A stretch of DNA of 64,000 bases from Microlunatus elymi (GTDB lineage: Bacteria > Actinomycetota > Actinomycetes > Propionibacteriales > Propionibacteriaceae), in NCBI RefSeq assembly GCF_007362775.1, contig NZ_CP041692.1, positions 1,302,001 to 1,366,000 of the forward strand, in the 5' to 3' direction. Positions 1 through 11,597 of this stretch are shown piece by piece. The position numbers were made by a program, and so were the translations under genes. Position 1 is the stretch's first letter, and every line of letters starts with the position of its first letter. The notes beneath the pieces are model-generated. The model made no database searches. It saw only the letters and a program-made list of their open reading frames with translations, and had not been told where the DNA came from.

Positions 1-1779
1 CCGCTGTGGGATCTGCTCGGCGGCGGCGATCCCAACTACTACGTCGGTGACGGCAACAAGACGATCGCCTTGATCAGCAACGTCCGCGACGCCAATTACT
101 ACGACCCGACCAGCCCGGACGGCGCCACCTACATCGCCGGCTTCTTCTCGCCGACCTTCAACGAGGCCTTCGATCGCAACGTGATGACGATCGACTCCTA
201 CGACTGGCTGCACCGCACCGGCGCCAACCCGCCGGACGAGACGCCGGGCGGACTCTGCTCGGCCAAGCAGGCAGCGCGCCCGCACAGCTACGAGGGGACC
301 TTCGCCCACGAATACCAGCACCTGCTGGAGTATTACCAGGACGGCGCGGAAAGCACCTGGCTGAACGAGGGACTCTCCGACTACGCCCAGACCTTGGTCG
401 GCTACGTCGACACCACGCTGCCGTACGGGGTCAAGGGCGCCGACAGCCATCTCACCTGCTATCAGGGCTTCCTCGGCTCGGACTCGTTCCCGTACTGCGG
501 TGCGGAGAATTCCTTGACCCGTTGGGAAGATCAAGGTTCGCCGTCGGTGCTGTCCGACTACGGTGCCGCCTACGCGTTCGTCACGTACTTGGAGAATCAG
601 TTCGGACGCCAGGCGATCCAGTATCTGCACACCAGTGACAAGCAGGGCTTGTCCTCGCTTCAGGCCTACCTTGATGATCATGCTCCGGGGCTGACCACAA
701 CCGATGTGCTGCACGACTTCCTGGCCCAGATGGCCTTGGACCGGCTGGTCGACGACGGTGCCAAGGGTCTGACCAAAGATCAAAAGGCGCGCTTCACCGC
801 TGATCAACTGAGTTCGGCGATCGACTGGTCCTGGACCGGCTCGTACGACTCGCCCGGCGCGCCCACCAACGGTGGCGACTTCGTCCTCGGCATCGCCGAT
901 CGCCCGGTCAACGGCCGTACCGTCGGCAAGATCAACTTCTCCGGCGCCACGACCTATCAACCGGACCCGCTGGCCTGGACGGTTGACGACAACGCGCTCT
1001 ACAGCGGTGTCGGCAATGAGCTGGACAACACCGCCGTGTACGACGTGAAGGTGCCGGCCGGAGCCCGGACGCTGACCATCTCCACCAAGTACAACATCGA
1101 ACAGGACTGGGACTTCGGGGTCGTTCAGGTCTCCACCGACGGCGGCAAGACCTACCGGACCCTTCCCGGCACCGACACCACCAGTGATCATGATCCGGCC
1201 GCCGAAGGCAGGATCGTTGATCAACTTCCCGGCCTGACCGGACTGTCAGACGGCTACGTGCCGCAGAGCTACGACCTGAGCGGCTATGCCGGCAAGGACG
1301 TGAAGTTGTCGTTCCGCTACTTGACCGATGCGGCCAGCAACGGCAACAACGACGATCCGAGCGGCTGGTGGATCCGTGACGTCAAGATCGGCAACACCGT
1401 GATCACCGACGGCAGCAACACCGACGGGGCCCGCTCGGCAACTGAGATCTCACCGATCCCGGTGGCCGGCTGGAGTCTGCAGGTGGTGGGTTGGAGCCTG
1501 GACGGCAAGACGGTCGCCTACGCCGACCTGAAGGTCGGCAAGGACGGCACCGCCAAGCTCAACAAGGGCCATGCCCAGAAGGTGTTCAAGAAGGTCGACC
1601 GGATCGGGTTCATCGTCACCGCCGACGACCCGACCGAGACCGCCACCAAGTACGCGGCGTACACGCTCAAGATCAACGGCGTCACCCAGGCCGGCGGCGG
1701 CGGTCAGACCGCCACGAGTTCGGACCCGTCGGTGCTGGCCAAGCAACTTCCCAGCTCCCATCGCCGACAGGTCTTCTGA
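1..1779 (+). CDS. Secreted zinc metallopeptidase, gluzincin type (5' end outside window)
   Basis: The frame is open from the first base, so the start and any signal peptide lie upstream. A zinc-site motif HEYQH is encoded at about 307-321. It is followed by WLNEGLSDYA, whose Glu (367-369) is well placed as third zinc ligand, as in gluzincin peptidases (M6/M30-like). The C-terminal half has a beta-rich stretch (DFGVVQVSTDGG, then GWWIRDVKIG near 1366-1395) resembling the immune-inhibitor-A/MAM-like domain of secreted M6 peptidases. The role is probably extracellular protein degradation. Family assignment between M6 and M30 is uncertain; metallopeptidase is well supported. The stop at 1777-1779 is followed by a strong hairpin. 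Confidence 0.8.
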   Translation, partial: PLWDLLGGGDPNYYVGDGNKTIALISNVRDANYYDPTSPDGATYIAGFFSPTFNEAFDRNVMTIDSYDWLHRTGANPPDETPGGLCSAKQAARPHSYEGTFAHEYQHLLEYYQDGAESTWLNEGLSDYAQTLVGYVDTTLPYGVKGADSHLTCYQGFLGSDSFPYCGAENSLTRWEDQGSPSVLSDYGAAYAFVTYLENQFGRQAIQYLHTSDKQGLSSLQAYLDDHAPGLTTTDVLHDFLAQMALDRLVDDGAKGLTKDQKARFTADQLSSAIDWSWTGSYDSPGAPTNGGDFVLGIADRPVNGRTVGKINFSGATTYQPDPLAWTVDDNALYSGVGNELDNTAVYDVKVPAGARTLTISTKYNIEQDWDFGVVQVSTDGGKTYRTLPGTDTTSDHDPAAEGRIVDQLPGLTGLSDGYVPQSYDLSGYAGKDVKLSFRYLTDAASNGNNDDPSGWWIRDVKIGNTVITDGSNTDGARSATEISPIPVAGWSLQVVGWSLDGKTVAYADLKVGKDGTAKLNKGHAQKVFKKVDRIGFIVTADDPTETATKYAAYTLKINGVTQAGGGGQTATSSDPSVLAKQLPSSHRRQVF

Positions 1780-1814
1780 CACGACGGGACCGACTCGGGA
1801 CGGAACTTGATCTT

Positions 1815-1857
1815 GGTCGCCCGGTGATCGGACACGAGTCATGATCACCGGGCGACC
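1815..1857 (+). terminator. Perfect 15-bp stem hairpin after the metallopeptidase
   Basis: GGTCGCCCGGTGATC at 1815-1829 is exactly complementary to 1843-1857, with a 13-base loop. There is no T-tract, as is common for actinobacterial terminators. It lies between the peptidase stop and the channel gene start. Confidence 0.55.
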
Positions 1858-1883
1858 GGGCGTTATCTGGATACACTCCTGCT

Positions 1884-3161
1884 GTGTCGATTGACTCCAC
1901 GGCGCGCGGCGAGGCGGACGCGTTGACGACCGGCCGTCTGGCCAAGCTGGCGATTCCCGCCGCTGTGATCGGCGTGCTGTCCGGCGTCAGTCTGGCGCTG
2001 GTGTCCTGGGTGGCCAATCAGCTCCAGCATTGGTTGTGGGACGTGTTGCCGCAGGGGTTGGAGCACGGTGGCGACACCTGGTGGTGGATCATCGCCGTGC
2101 TCACCGCCACCGGCCTGGCGGTCGGTGCGGTCGTGCAATGGGCGGCCGGGCATGCCGGCAACGACCCGGCCGCGACGGAGCTGGTCGCACCGCCGTTGCC
2201 GATGCGGACGCTGCCCGGACTGATCGCGGCGTTGATCTTGGGCCTGGCCGGTGGCGTCAGCCTCGGCCCGGAGAATCCGATCATCGCGGTCAATGTGGCG
2301 CTCTCGGTCTGGCTGGTCAGCGTGGTCAAGGTCGGCGTACCGAAGCCGGCCACCACCCTGATGGCGGCGTCCGGGACGATCGGAGCGATGTTCGGCACCC
2401 CGGTCGGCGCCGCACTCTTGATGACCGAGTTGGTCGCGGGCAAGGGAAAGGGACCCCTGTTCGACCGACTGTTCGGGCCGCTGGTGGCCGCCGGCACCGG
2501 CTCGCTGACGATGACGTTGATCGGGATGCCGCAACTGTCGGTGAGCGTGCCGAAGTACACCTCACCGGCCTGGGTCGACCTGATCTCGGCGCCCGCGGTG
2601 GCCATCGTCGCGGCCCTGTTGTGTCTGCTCGGCGTGTGGGCTTTTCGCTACGTGCATTCGGCTTTCCATCGGATGAGGTATCCGATCCTGATGCTCGGTC
2701 TGGGGGGTCTGCTGCTGGGCATCCTCGGTGCCATCGGCGGCCCGCTGACCCTGTTCAAGGGGTTGGACGAGATGCAGGAGCTGACCAAACACGCCGCCGA
2801 CTACTCGGTGCTGGCGCTGTTCGGATTCGCGGTGATCAAACTCGCGGCCCTGGTGCTGGCTGCCTGCGCCGGCTTCCGCGGTGGGCGGATCTTCCCGTCG
2901 GTGTTCATCGGAGTGGCGGTGGGACTCGCCGCCCACGCGCTGATCCCGAGCCTCCCGCTCGGTCTCACGCTTGCGGCCGCGGTGACCGGCGCCGCCATGG
3001 TCGTCGCCCGGGACGGCTGGCTGGCCCTCTTCATGGGCGTGGCGATGGTCGGCGACGTCCAGGTACTCCCGGTGCTCTGCCTGGTCGTGCTGCCGCTGTG
3101 GCTGCTGGTCCGCAGCCGCCCGCTGATGCTGATCGAGAACGAAGGTCCGGCGACGAGCTGA
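1884..3161 (+). CDS. ClC-family chloride channel / ion channel protein
   Basis: A 425-residue polytopic membrane protein starting with GTG. It carries the ClC selectivity-loop signature LGPENP (GREGP/GPExP region) at about residues 131-136 and a GGRIFPSVFIG segment near residue 335, matching the Gx(F/I)xP loop of ClC proteins. Family knowledge: ClC proteins move chloride, as channels or as Cl-/H+ antiporters. The gating glutamate of the canonical GREGP loop is replaced in the GPEN context, so channel or antiport mode cannot be decided here. No CBS domain is present. It appears to be a single-gene unit. Confidence 0.82.
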   Translation: MSIDSTARGEADALTTGRLAKLAIPAAVIGVLSGVSLALVSWVANQLQHWLWDVLPQGLEHGGDTWWWIIAVLTATGLAVGAVVQWAAGHAGNDPAATELVAPPLPMRTLPGLIAALILGLAGGVSLGPENPIIAVNVALSVWLVSVVKVGVPKPATTLMAASGTIGAMFGTPVGAALLMTELVAGKGKGPLFDRLFGPLVAAGTGSLTMTLIGMPQLSVSVPKYTSPAWVDLISAPAVAIVAALLCLLGVWAFRYVHSAFHRMRYPILMLGLGGLLLGILGAIGGPLTLFKGLDEMQELTKHAADYSVLALFGFAVIKLAALVLAACAGFRGGRIFPSVFIGVAVGLAAHALIPSLPLGLTLAAAVTGAAMVVARDGWLALFMGVAMVGDVQVLPVLCLVVLPLWLLVRSRPLMLIENEGPATS

Positions 3162-3189
3162 CTCGGCTTGCCCGTCGCCCACCCATGTT

Positions 3190-3251
3190 TTTGTATACCG
3201 GTCCGCCCGAACCCGCCGAAAACGGCTCGATCGGGCCAACGCGTATACAAA
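3190..3251. repeat. 62-bp inverted-repeat element (relative of the 78-bp family)
   Basis: Perfect 9-base arms TTTGTATAC / GTATACAAA flank a core. Read on the minus strand, the core contains GAGCCGTTTTCGGCGGGTTC, almost identical to the core of the 78-bp element at 47173-47250. The arms are different. It sits between two convergent genes. Confidence 0.6.
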
Positions 3252-3438
3252 TGTCATCGCCACTCGTGGTGGCGAGCGATCCATTGCGGACGAGACGTGG
3301 TCGTGATCCTGTCCGCAGGAACCCTCACGAGTGGGTCGGTACATTCACGTCAATGAGTTCTAGGTTCCGTCCGCGACGACGATGCTGTCTCTCGGACGAT
3401 CCGCCGCGCGCTGGCAGCCGGTTTCCTGTATGGCGGGG

Positions 3439-4452
3439 CTACCGCCCGGGTCGGCTCAGCAATCGGTCGCGGCCGGCTCGGACGCCGGCAGGAAAGCCTG
3501 TCACGTAGTAGTGACGCAGATACCAGAGTCCGTGAAGGAGCCAGAGCGCGCGGTAGCTGCGGTCGTTCGGCGGCTCGAACAAGCCGGGGTCGCCGTAGCC
3601 GGCCTGGATCCATTCGACCGGGAAACGGGCCCCTTCTCGGAATGACCACTTGGCGAAGTCGTTCGCCGCAGGTTCGGCTGCGGCCACGCCGAAGTCGATG
3701 ATCCCCGACAACCTCCCGTCATGTACCAGGACGTGAACGGCGAGGAGGTCGTTGTGGCTCATCGTCATCCGGGGTGAGGCTCCCCGGAGCGAGTCGAGGA
3801 TCTCGCGGAGCCATCCTCGGATCGTCGTCGGTTCGAGTCCGACCGATCGGCCGGCGTCCTCGAACAGTCTCGCCTGGGTGGTCACGTTGGCCAGCCACTC
3901 ATCCAACGTCTCGAACGTACCGACGCCTGAGCCGTCGAGGTTGCCGAGGCCTCGTACCGGGATGGTGTGGAGCTGCTTCAGCCACGCTCCAACCTCTTCC
4001 AGCACGCGACGAACGTCGACGTCGTCCGGATCAAGGTCGGCGAGCCGCACACCCGGCAGCTTCTCCGTCACCATCACGGACCGAAACTCGCTGCAAACCT
4101 CGACGCGACGAACAGCGTGAACCCGAGGCGCCCGAATGCCCCGCACCGCACACTGGCCGAGAACCCACGCCTCCCGGTCGTGCGCCTCGGATCCGGTGTG
4201 CGAGATCCGTACGATCACCGATGGGGCTTGGTCCAGGGTGACGTCGTAGACCTCGTTCTGCTCGCCCTCGACGATGCGGCGGGAGTCCACGATCGGCGCT
4301 TTCGTCACCTCGCCGACCACAGCCGCCACCACGTTCAGCGGCGTCGCCCACGCGCTGTGCAGCGTGGCCAGGTGCTGCCTGCGGTCCACATCGGATGGAG
4401 ACCGGTCGGACGGAGACCTGTCGGATGGTGACCTGACTTCGCGCTCCGACAT
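3439..4452 (-). CDS. Aminoglycoside phosphotransferase (APH)-fold kinase
   Basis: A 337-residue protein with the APH/choline-kinase fold signatures: a catalytic-loop motif MSHNDLLAVHVLV (Brenner-type HxDxxxxN variant) and the metal-binding IIDFGVA near residues 240-255. These proteins phosphorylate small hydroxylated substrates with ATP. The substrate cannot be told from sequence, and many genomic copies are not resistance genes. The N-terminus holds a three-fold SDRSP repeat encoded at about 4390-4435, so the true start may be slightly downstream. No operon partner is evident; the next gene upstream on the same strand is 187 bp away. Confidence 0.75.
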   Translation of the reverse strand: MSEREVRSPSDRSPSDRSPSDVDRRQHLATLHSAWATPLNVVAAVVGEVTKAPIVDSRRIVEGEQNEVYDVTLDQAPSVIVRISHTGSEAHDREAWVLGQCAVRGIRAPRVHAVRRVEVCSEFRSVMVTEKLPGVRLADLDPDDVDVRRVLEEVGAWLKQLHTIPVRGLGNLDGSGVGTFETLDEWLANVTTQARLFEDAGRSVGLEPTTIRGWLREILDSLRGASPRMTMSHNDLLAVHVLVHDGRLSGIIDFGVAAAEPAANDFAKWSFREGARFPVEWIQAGYGDPGLFEPPNDRSYRALWLLHGLWYLRHYYVTGFPAGVRAGRDRLLSRPGR

Positions 4453-4639
4453 CCCGCGATCGTAACGACAGACCGCCTACCGGGGCGACACGCTTTCGGG
4501 TGACACCCGAACCGGCCGCGGACCGAGGTGCCCGCGAGTGCCCGGTGATTGATCCTCACCCGACTGGGACGTTCGCGCAGAGAGACCCGGCCGATCGGCG
4601 CGCAGCGCGATCCTGCACCCGATGGTGGGGCGCCCAAGA

Positions 4640-5473
4640 TCAGGTCAGGTCGACCAGCATGGCGCCGGCCAGGGCGAGTCCGGCGGCGATCACGCCGCGG
4701 CGGCTGAGCCGTTCTCGCAGGAGGACCGCGCCCAGCAGGACGGCCCAGACCACGCCGGTCTCGCGCAGCGCGGCCACCATCGACAGCGGCATCCGGTTCT
4801 GCGCCCAGACCACGATTCCGTACGTGAGAAAGGAAAGCAGGCCGCCGACGATGCCCTTGATCGCGTGTGGCCGCATCCGCGGGACAAGATCAGCACCGCC
4901 TCGCCAGCGAGCCGTGATGATCAACAACGGCGCCTGGATGACGAACATCCAGCCGGCGTAGCCGATCGCCTCACCACTGTGCCGGACTCCGATCCCGTCC
5001 ACCAGGCTGTACGCGGCGATGCAGCAGCCGGTCAGCACCGCCAGGCCGATCCCGTCACCGCGCCGGGGCAGTCCTCGACCGAGGGCCAGAACCGCCAGTC
5101 CCGCGCACAGCATGCCGATCCCGAACAGCGCCCAGCCGCTGATCCGCTCGCCGAGCACGGTCAGCGCCACAATCGTTACCAGCAAGGGATCCAGCCCGCG
5201 GATGAGCGGATAGAGCCGGCTCATGTCGCCGTGCTGGTAGGCGCTGGTGAGCAACAGCAGATAGACCACCTGCAGGATCGCCGAGGTGATCAGAAACGGC
5301 CAGGACTCGGGGTCCGGCGACGGCCGCAGTAACACCGTGACCAAGCCGGCGATCAGGTAGCCGCAGCCCATCAGGGCACTCGACACCCACCGATCGCCGA
5401 CCGACTTCGCGGCGGTGTTCCAGATCGCGTGCAGCAAGGCGCTGGCCAACACCAGCGCCGCGGTCAGACTCAT
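4640..5473 (-). CDS. EamA/DMT-family transporter
   Basis: A 277-residue hydrophobic protein with two tandem halves of about five helices each, the pattern of EamA (DMT) transporters. Typical starts include LLHAIWNTAAKS in the first helix. These permeases export or import metabolites; the substrate is unknown. Its ATG overlaps the stop of the phosphatase-like gene upstream (ATGA at 5470-5473), so it is the last gene of a LysR-phosphatase-EamA unit and is probably translated by coupling. Confidence 0.8.
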   Translation of the reverse strand: MSLTAALVLASALLHAIWNTAAKSVGDRWVSSALMGCGYLIAGLVTVLLRPSPDPESWPFLITSAILQVVYLLLLTSAYQHGDMSRLYPLIRGLDPLLVTIVALTVLGERISGWALFGIGMLCAGLAVLALGRGLPRRGDGIGLAVLTGCCIAAYSLVDGIGVRHSGEAIGYAGWMFVIQAPLLIITARWRGGADLVPRMRPHAIKGIVGGLLSFLTYGIVVWAQNRMPLSMVAALRETGVVWAVLLGAVLLRERLSRRGVIAAGLALAGAMLVDLT

Positions 5474-6464
5474 TCGCGCGCTGCGCCCGTCGTCCCCGCC
5501 TCAACGCTCGCCCGCGGCAGGTCGAACGGTCGGCCGGTCATGTGCGCCCAGGCAGCATCGTTGATCCGCAGGGTGGCCATCGCGTGAGCAGCGACGTCGG
5601 CCTGCTCGAGGCCCTCGGGTACCACGCCGGTGCCGAGCACCCGGGTGAACGGGCCGCGGGCAGCGATCCAGGCGGTGCGCTCCTCGTCGCTGTCGCCACC
5701 GTGCCCGCCGGCGTCGACGTGGCCGTGGTCGGTGACCGCGATCACCGTCCACTCCTCCTCGGGCCGCGCGCCGATGGCTGCCAACAGCCGCACGACCCGA
5801 GCGTCGGCCCGGGCAATCGACTCGTCGTACAGCGGACCGGTGCCGTGGGCATGCGCGATCTCGTCCGGTGCGCCGAGGTAGCAGACCAGCAGGCTGCCTT
5901 GACTGCTGTCGTGACCGGCGATGAATTCCTCGGCCCGTCGGGTGACCTGCTCGTCCAGCGCGTCCAGGCCCTCCGGCGATTCACCGTCGGTCGACGGAAC
6001 GGGTACGAAGCCGCCGTCGGCGAACATCGGCCCGCCACTGACGTGGTCCACCAACGGGGTCCAACTGGCCCCGCGAAGGCCGGCAGGCCGGGCCGCTCCC
6101 GCTGCGCCAGCTTGATCAGATCCGGGAAGTCCTGCAGCCGATGGCCGGTGAAGTCGTTGTCGAAGATCAGGTGCCGGTCGGCCAGCACCCCGGTGAAGAT
6201 GGTCGCCCAGCTCGGCCCGGAGATGGTCGGCCCGGCCTCGTTGACCCGTACCGGCGCAAGGAAGCCTGCCTCGGCGATGGCGTCGATGCCGGGTGTCGGC
6301 AGTCGGCGCAGCGTGTCGTAGCGGACACCGTCGATGCCGATCACCAACACGTGTCGGGTGCTCGGACCGTCGGACGGCCGAGCCTCGTTCGCGGCGAGTT
6401 GGTCCTGCTGGGTCGAAGTCATCTGCGATTCCTCTTCTCTCGTCGTGCTGCTTGGTTGGTTCAT
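5470..6464 (-). pseudogene. Alkaline-phosphatase-superfamily phosphodiesterase, interrupted by a single-base frameshift
   Basis: Two adjacent frames together encode one type I phosphodiesterase/nucleotide-pyrophosphatase-like enzyme. The first part (from 6464 or the better-spaced ATG at 6422) has VIGIDGVRYDTL (metal ligand) and PTISGPSWATIFTG (nucleophile region). The second has DEIAHAHGTG and the metal-site TDHGH. The frame changes at about 6068-6080, where adding one base to the run of four C restores PAFAG(A)SWTPLVDHV. All catalytic motifs are intact on either side, so the cause is a recent mutation or a sequencing indel. ATGA overlaps link it to the LysR gene upstream and the EamA gene downstream. 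Substrate unknown. Confidence 0.75.
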
Positions 6465-7366
6465 GCCGACTGGCTGGTGGGTGCCGTGGATCGAGGGTCG
6501 CCGATCACGCGGTGGGCGATCTCGAAGACGGTGCGGATCGGCTGCCGCTCACGCAGGTCCCGCGCGCAGGCCAGGTATTGGGTCAGGGAGAGGTCGATGC
6601 CGCTGACCTGAACGGCGACGATGCGGGGATCGTCGGGGACCTCCCGTACGGCGCTGACGCCGACTCCCAGCCCCTCGCGTACGGCGACGTGCACGGCCTC
6701 GCGACTGTCCACGGTGACCACGTCGGCCGGTTCGAGGTGCACCGCGGCCAGGGCCTGGGCGAGCCGGCGTCGGGTCATCGACTGCGGTTCGCGCAGGATC
6801 AGTCGTTCGCCGACGAGTTCCTCACCGGTGATCGCGTCCCGGTCGGCGAAGCGGTGATCCGACGGGACGACGGCGACCAGGTCGTTGCGCATCAGCGGCT
6901 CGGCACAGATCCCGGGGTGCGAGCCCGGATCGGCGGTGATGGCGACGTCGGCCTCGTGCTCCAGCAGGTCGGCCATCACCTTCTCCGAGTTGCCCGAGCT
7001 CAGGCTCACCCGCAGCCCCGGGTGCCGGCGTTCCAATTCGGCGAACAGCGGCATCGCGTGCACGGGCGCGTCGGCGGCGATCCGCAACTCGCCGGATCGG
7101 AGCTCGGCCGAGTCCGAGAGCAGTCGTTCGGCCGCGGCCTCGGCGCGGGCGAGTCGGCCGGTGACCTCGTACAGGTCGCGGCCCAGTCGAGTCAGTCGTG
7201 CGGTCCGCCCGCTGCGGTCGAACAGCATCACCTGGTAGCGGTTCTCCAGCGCCCGGACCTGCTCCGACAGCGTGGGTTGGCTGATCTGCAGCTGCCGGGC
7301 AGCGGCGGTGAAGCTGCCCGCCTCGGCAACCGCATGGAAGGCGCGCAGGTGCGCCAGATTGATCAT
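6461..7366 (-). CDS. LysR-family transcriptional regulator
   Basis: A 301-residue LysR protein. The N-terminal winged HTH is clear (AFHAVAEAGSFTAAARQL... SQPTLSEQVRALE, residues 9-45), followed by the effector-binding domain. The overall pattern (ELRSGELRIAADAP, GNSEKVMADLLE) resembles LysR proteins linked to aminoethylphosphonate catabolism; that link is an inference from recall, not a search. Unusually for LysR proteins it is the first gene of the unit it may control, overlapping the phosphatase by ATGA. It starts ATGATCAAT. A T-rich dyad just upstream is a candidate autoregulatory site. Confidence 0.88.
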   Translation of the reverse strand: MINLAHLRAFHAVAEAGSFTAAARQLQISQPTLSEQVRALENRYQVMLFDRSGRTARLTRLGRDLYEVTGRLARAEAAAERLLSDSAELRSGELRIAADAPVHAMPLFAELERRHPGLRVSLSSGNSEKVMADLLEHEADVAITADPGSHPGICAEPLMRNDLVAVVPSDHRFADRDAITGEELVGERLILREPQSMTRRRLAQALAAVHLEPADVVTVDSREAVHVAVREGLGVGVSAVREVPDDPRIVAVQVSGIDLSLTQYLACARDLRERQPIRTVFEIAHRVIGDPRSTAPTSQSA

Positions 7367-7379
7367 CGGGATGACCTAT

Positions 7380-7402
7380 TTATCAGATCGAGATTTCGAT
7401 AA
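7380..7402. promoter_or_regulatory. Candidate LysR operator dyad
   Basis: TTATC at 7380-7384 and GATAA at 7398-7402 form an interrupted dyad. It lies 14 bases upstream of the LysR start in an AT-richer stretch, as expected for a LysR T-N11-A type site. Confidence 0.35.
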
Positions 7403-7468
7403 TCCCTATACACGACGGGATCATAGCTGCCCGTTCACCGGCATGGGAAGCGACGCCTGTGCGCGGGT

Positions 7469-7546
7469 CGGTAAGAACGTCGGGCGGGATGAGCTCAAAC
7501 CGCCCATTCGTGGGGGTTCGGGTCAACCCGTCCGACGTTCTTACCG
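7469..7546. repeat. 78-bp inverted-repeat element, copy A
   Basis: Twenty-base arms (7469-7488 and 7527-7546) match at 19 of 20 positions. The left arm begins CGGTAAGAACGTCGG. The 38-base core contains GGGGGTTCGGG. The same length and core occur, in inverse orientation, at 47173-47250. Confidence 0.75.
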
Positions 7547-7745
7547 CGCGCCCATCCCCAGTGCCGAGGATCCGGCGCGCTCGCATCAGCCGGGACGCGG
7601 CAATCTTCCGCGCGTCGCTTGCGGGTGCAACCTCGCTGAGTAAGCTTCCTGCCGTTAAACCGCGAGGCAACTCCGTCCGGGGAGGTCTCGGGGCCGGTCA
7701 GGGGGACTCGGCCCGGTCGGTTCTGGTGGCGCGCGCCCTGCGGGG

Positions 7746-7774
7746 TTTACAATCCGCGGCCGTCGTTGTAGTCT
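7746..7774 (+). promoter_or_regulatory. Possible rpoB promoter
   Basis: TTTACA (7746-7751), a 17-base spacer and TAGTCT (7769-7774) give a sigma70-like arrangement about 200 bases upstream of the rpoB start. The -10 match is weak. Confidence 0.3.
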
Positions 7775-7979
7775 GTCATCTTGCCCATGCTTTTCGTCAA
7801 CCCGTTTCACTTGACTCGGGTCGTTTGTCGTGCGTGGGTTCGGGTGGCCCGAACCGCTGCTGGAGCGGGTGCCCGGTGGGCGTTTGGCCTGCTTGACAAG
7901 CGAAGGCCTGCCAGACGCGTACTCAAGTGAATAGACGCAACCACACGGAACCGCCCGCGAGCCCTCGGAAGGACCACTC

Positions 7980-11471
<3,492 letters not shown>

Positions 11472-11483
11472 CCACCAAGCCGA

Positions 11484-11529
11484 CTTGTCAGTCGCTGGTG
11501 TGGCTATAGCCAAACCACGCACTGACAAG
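11484..11529. repeat. 46-bp CTTGTCAG hairpin element, copy a (rpoB-rpoC junction)
   Basis: Outer arms CTTGTCAGT / ACTGACAAG enclose a second dyad centred on the perfect palindrome TGGCTATAGCCA. It is almost identical (44 of 46 bases) to 59388-59433 between rpsQ and rplN. Confidence 0.8.
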
Positions 11530-11597
11530 ACGGGCAGGGGTCAGTCCCAAGAGCCAACAACTTCCTCAGTGATTTAGAGATAAGAGAGACAGACACT

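Larger units (their letters stand above)
7367..7979. other. Divergent intergenic region LysR / rpoB
   Basis: 613 bases without a supported gene. It holds the LysR dyad, one 78-bp hairpin element (7469-7546), a possible rpoB promoter (7746-7774) and a leader of about 200 bases. rplJ-rplL, which commonly precede rpoB, are not here. Confidence 0.6.

Noticed and set aside
3439-4452. Aminoglycoside resistance gene
   Set aside because: The APH fold is clear but the sequence does not identify a drug substrate; chromosomal homologues often have other roles.
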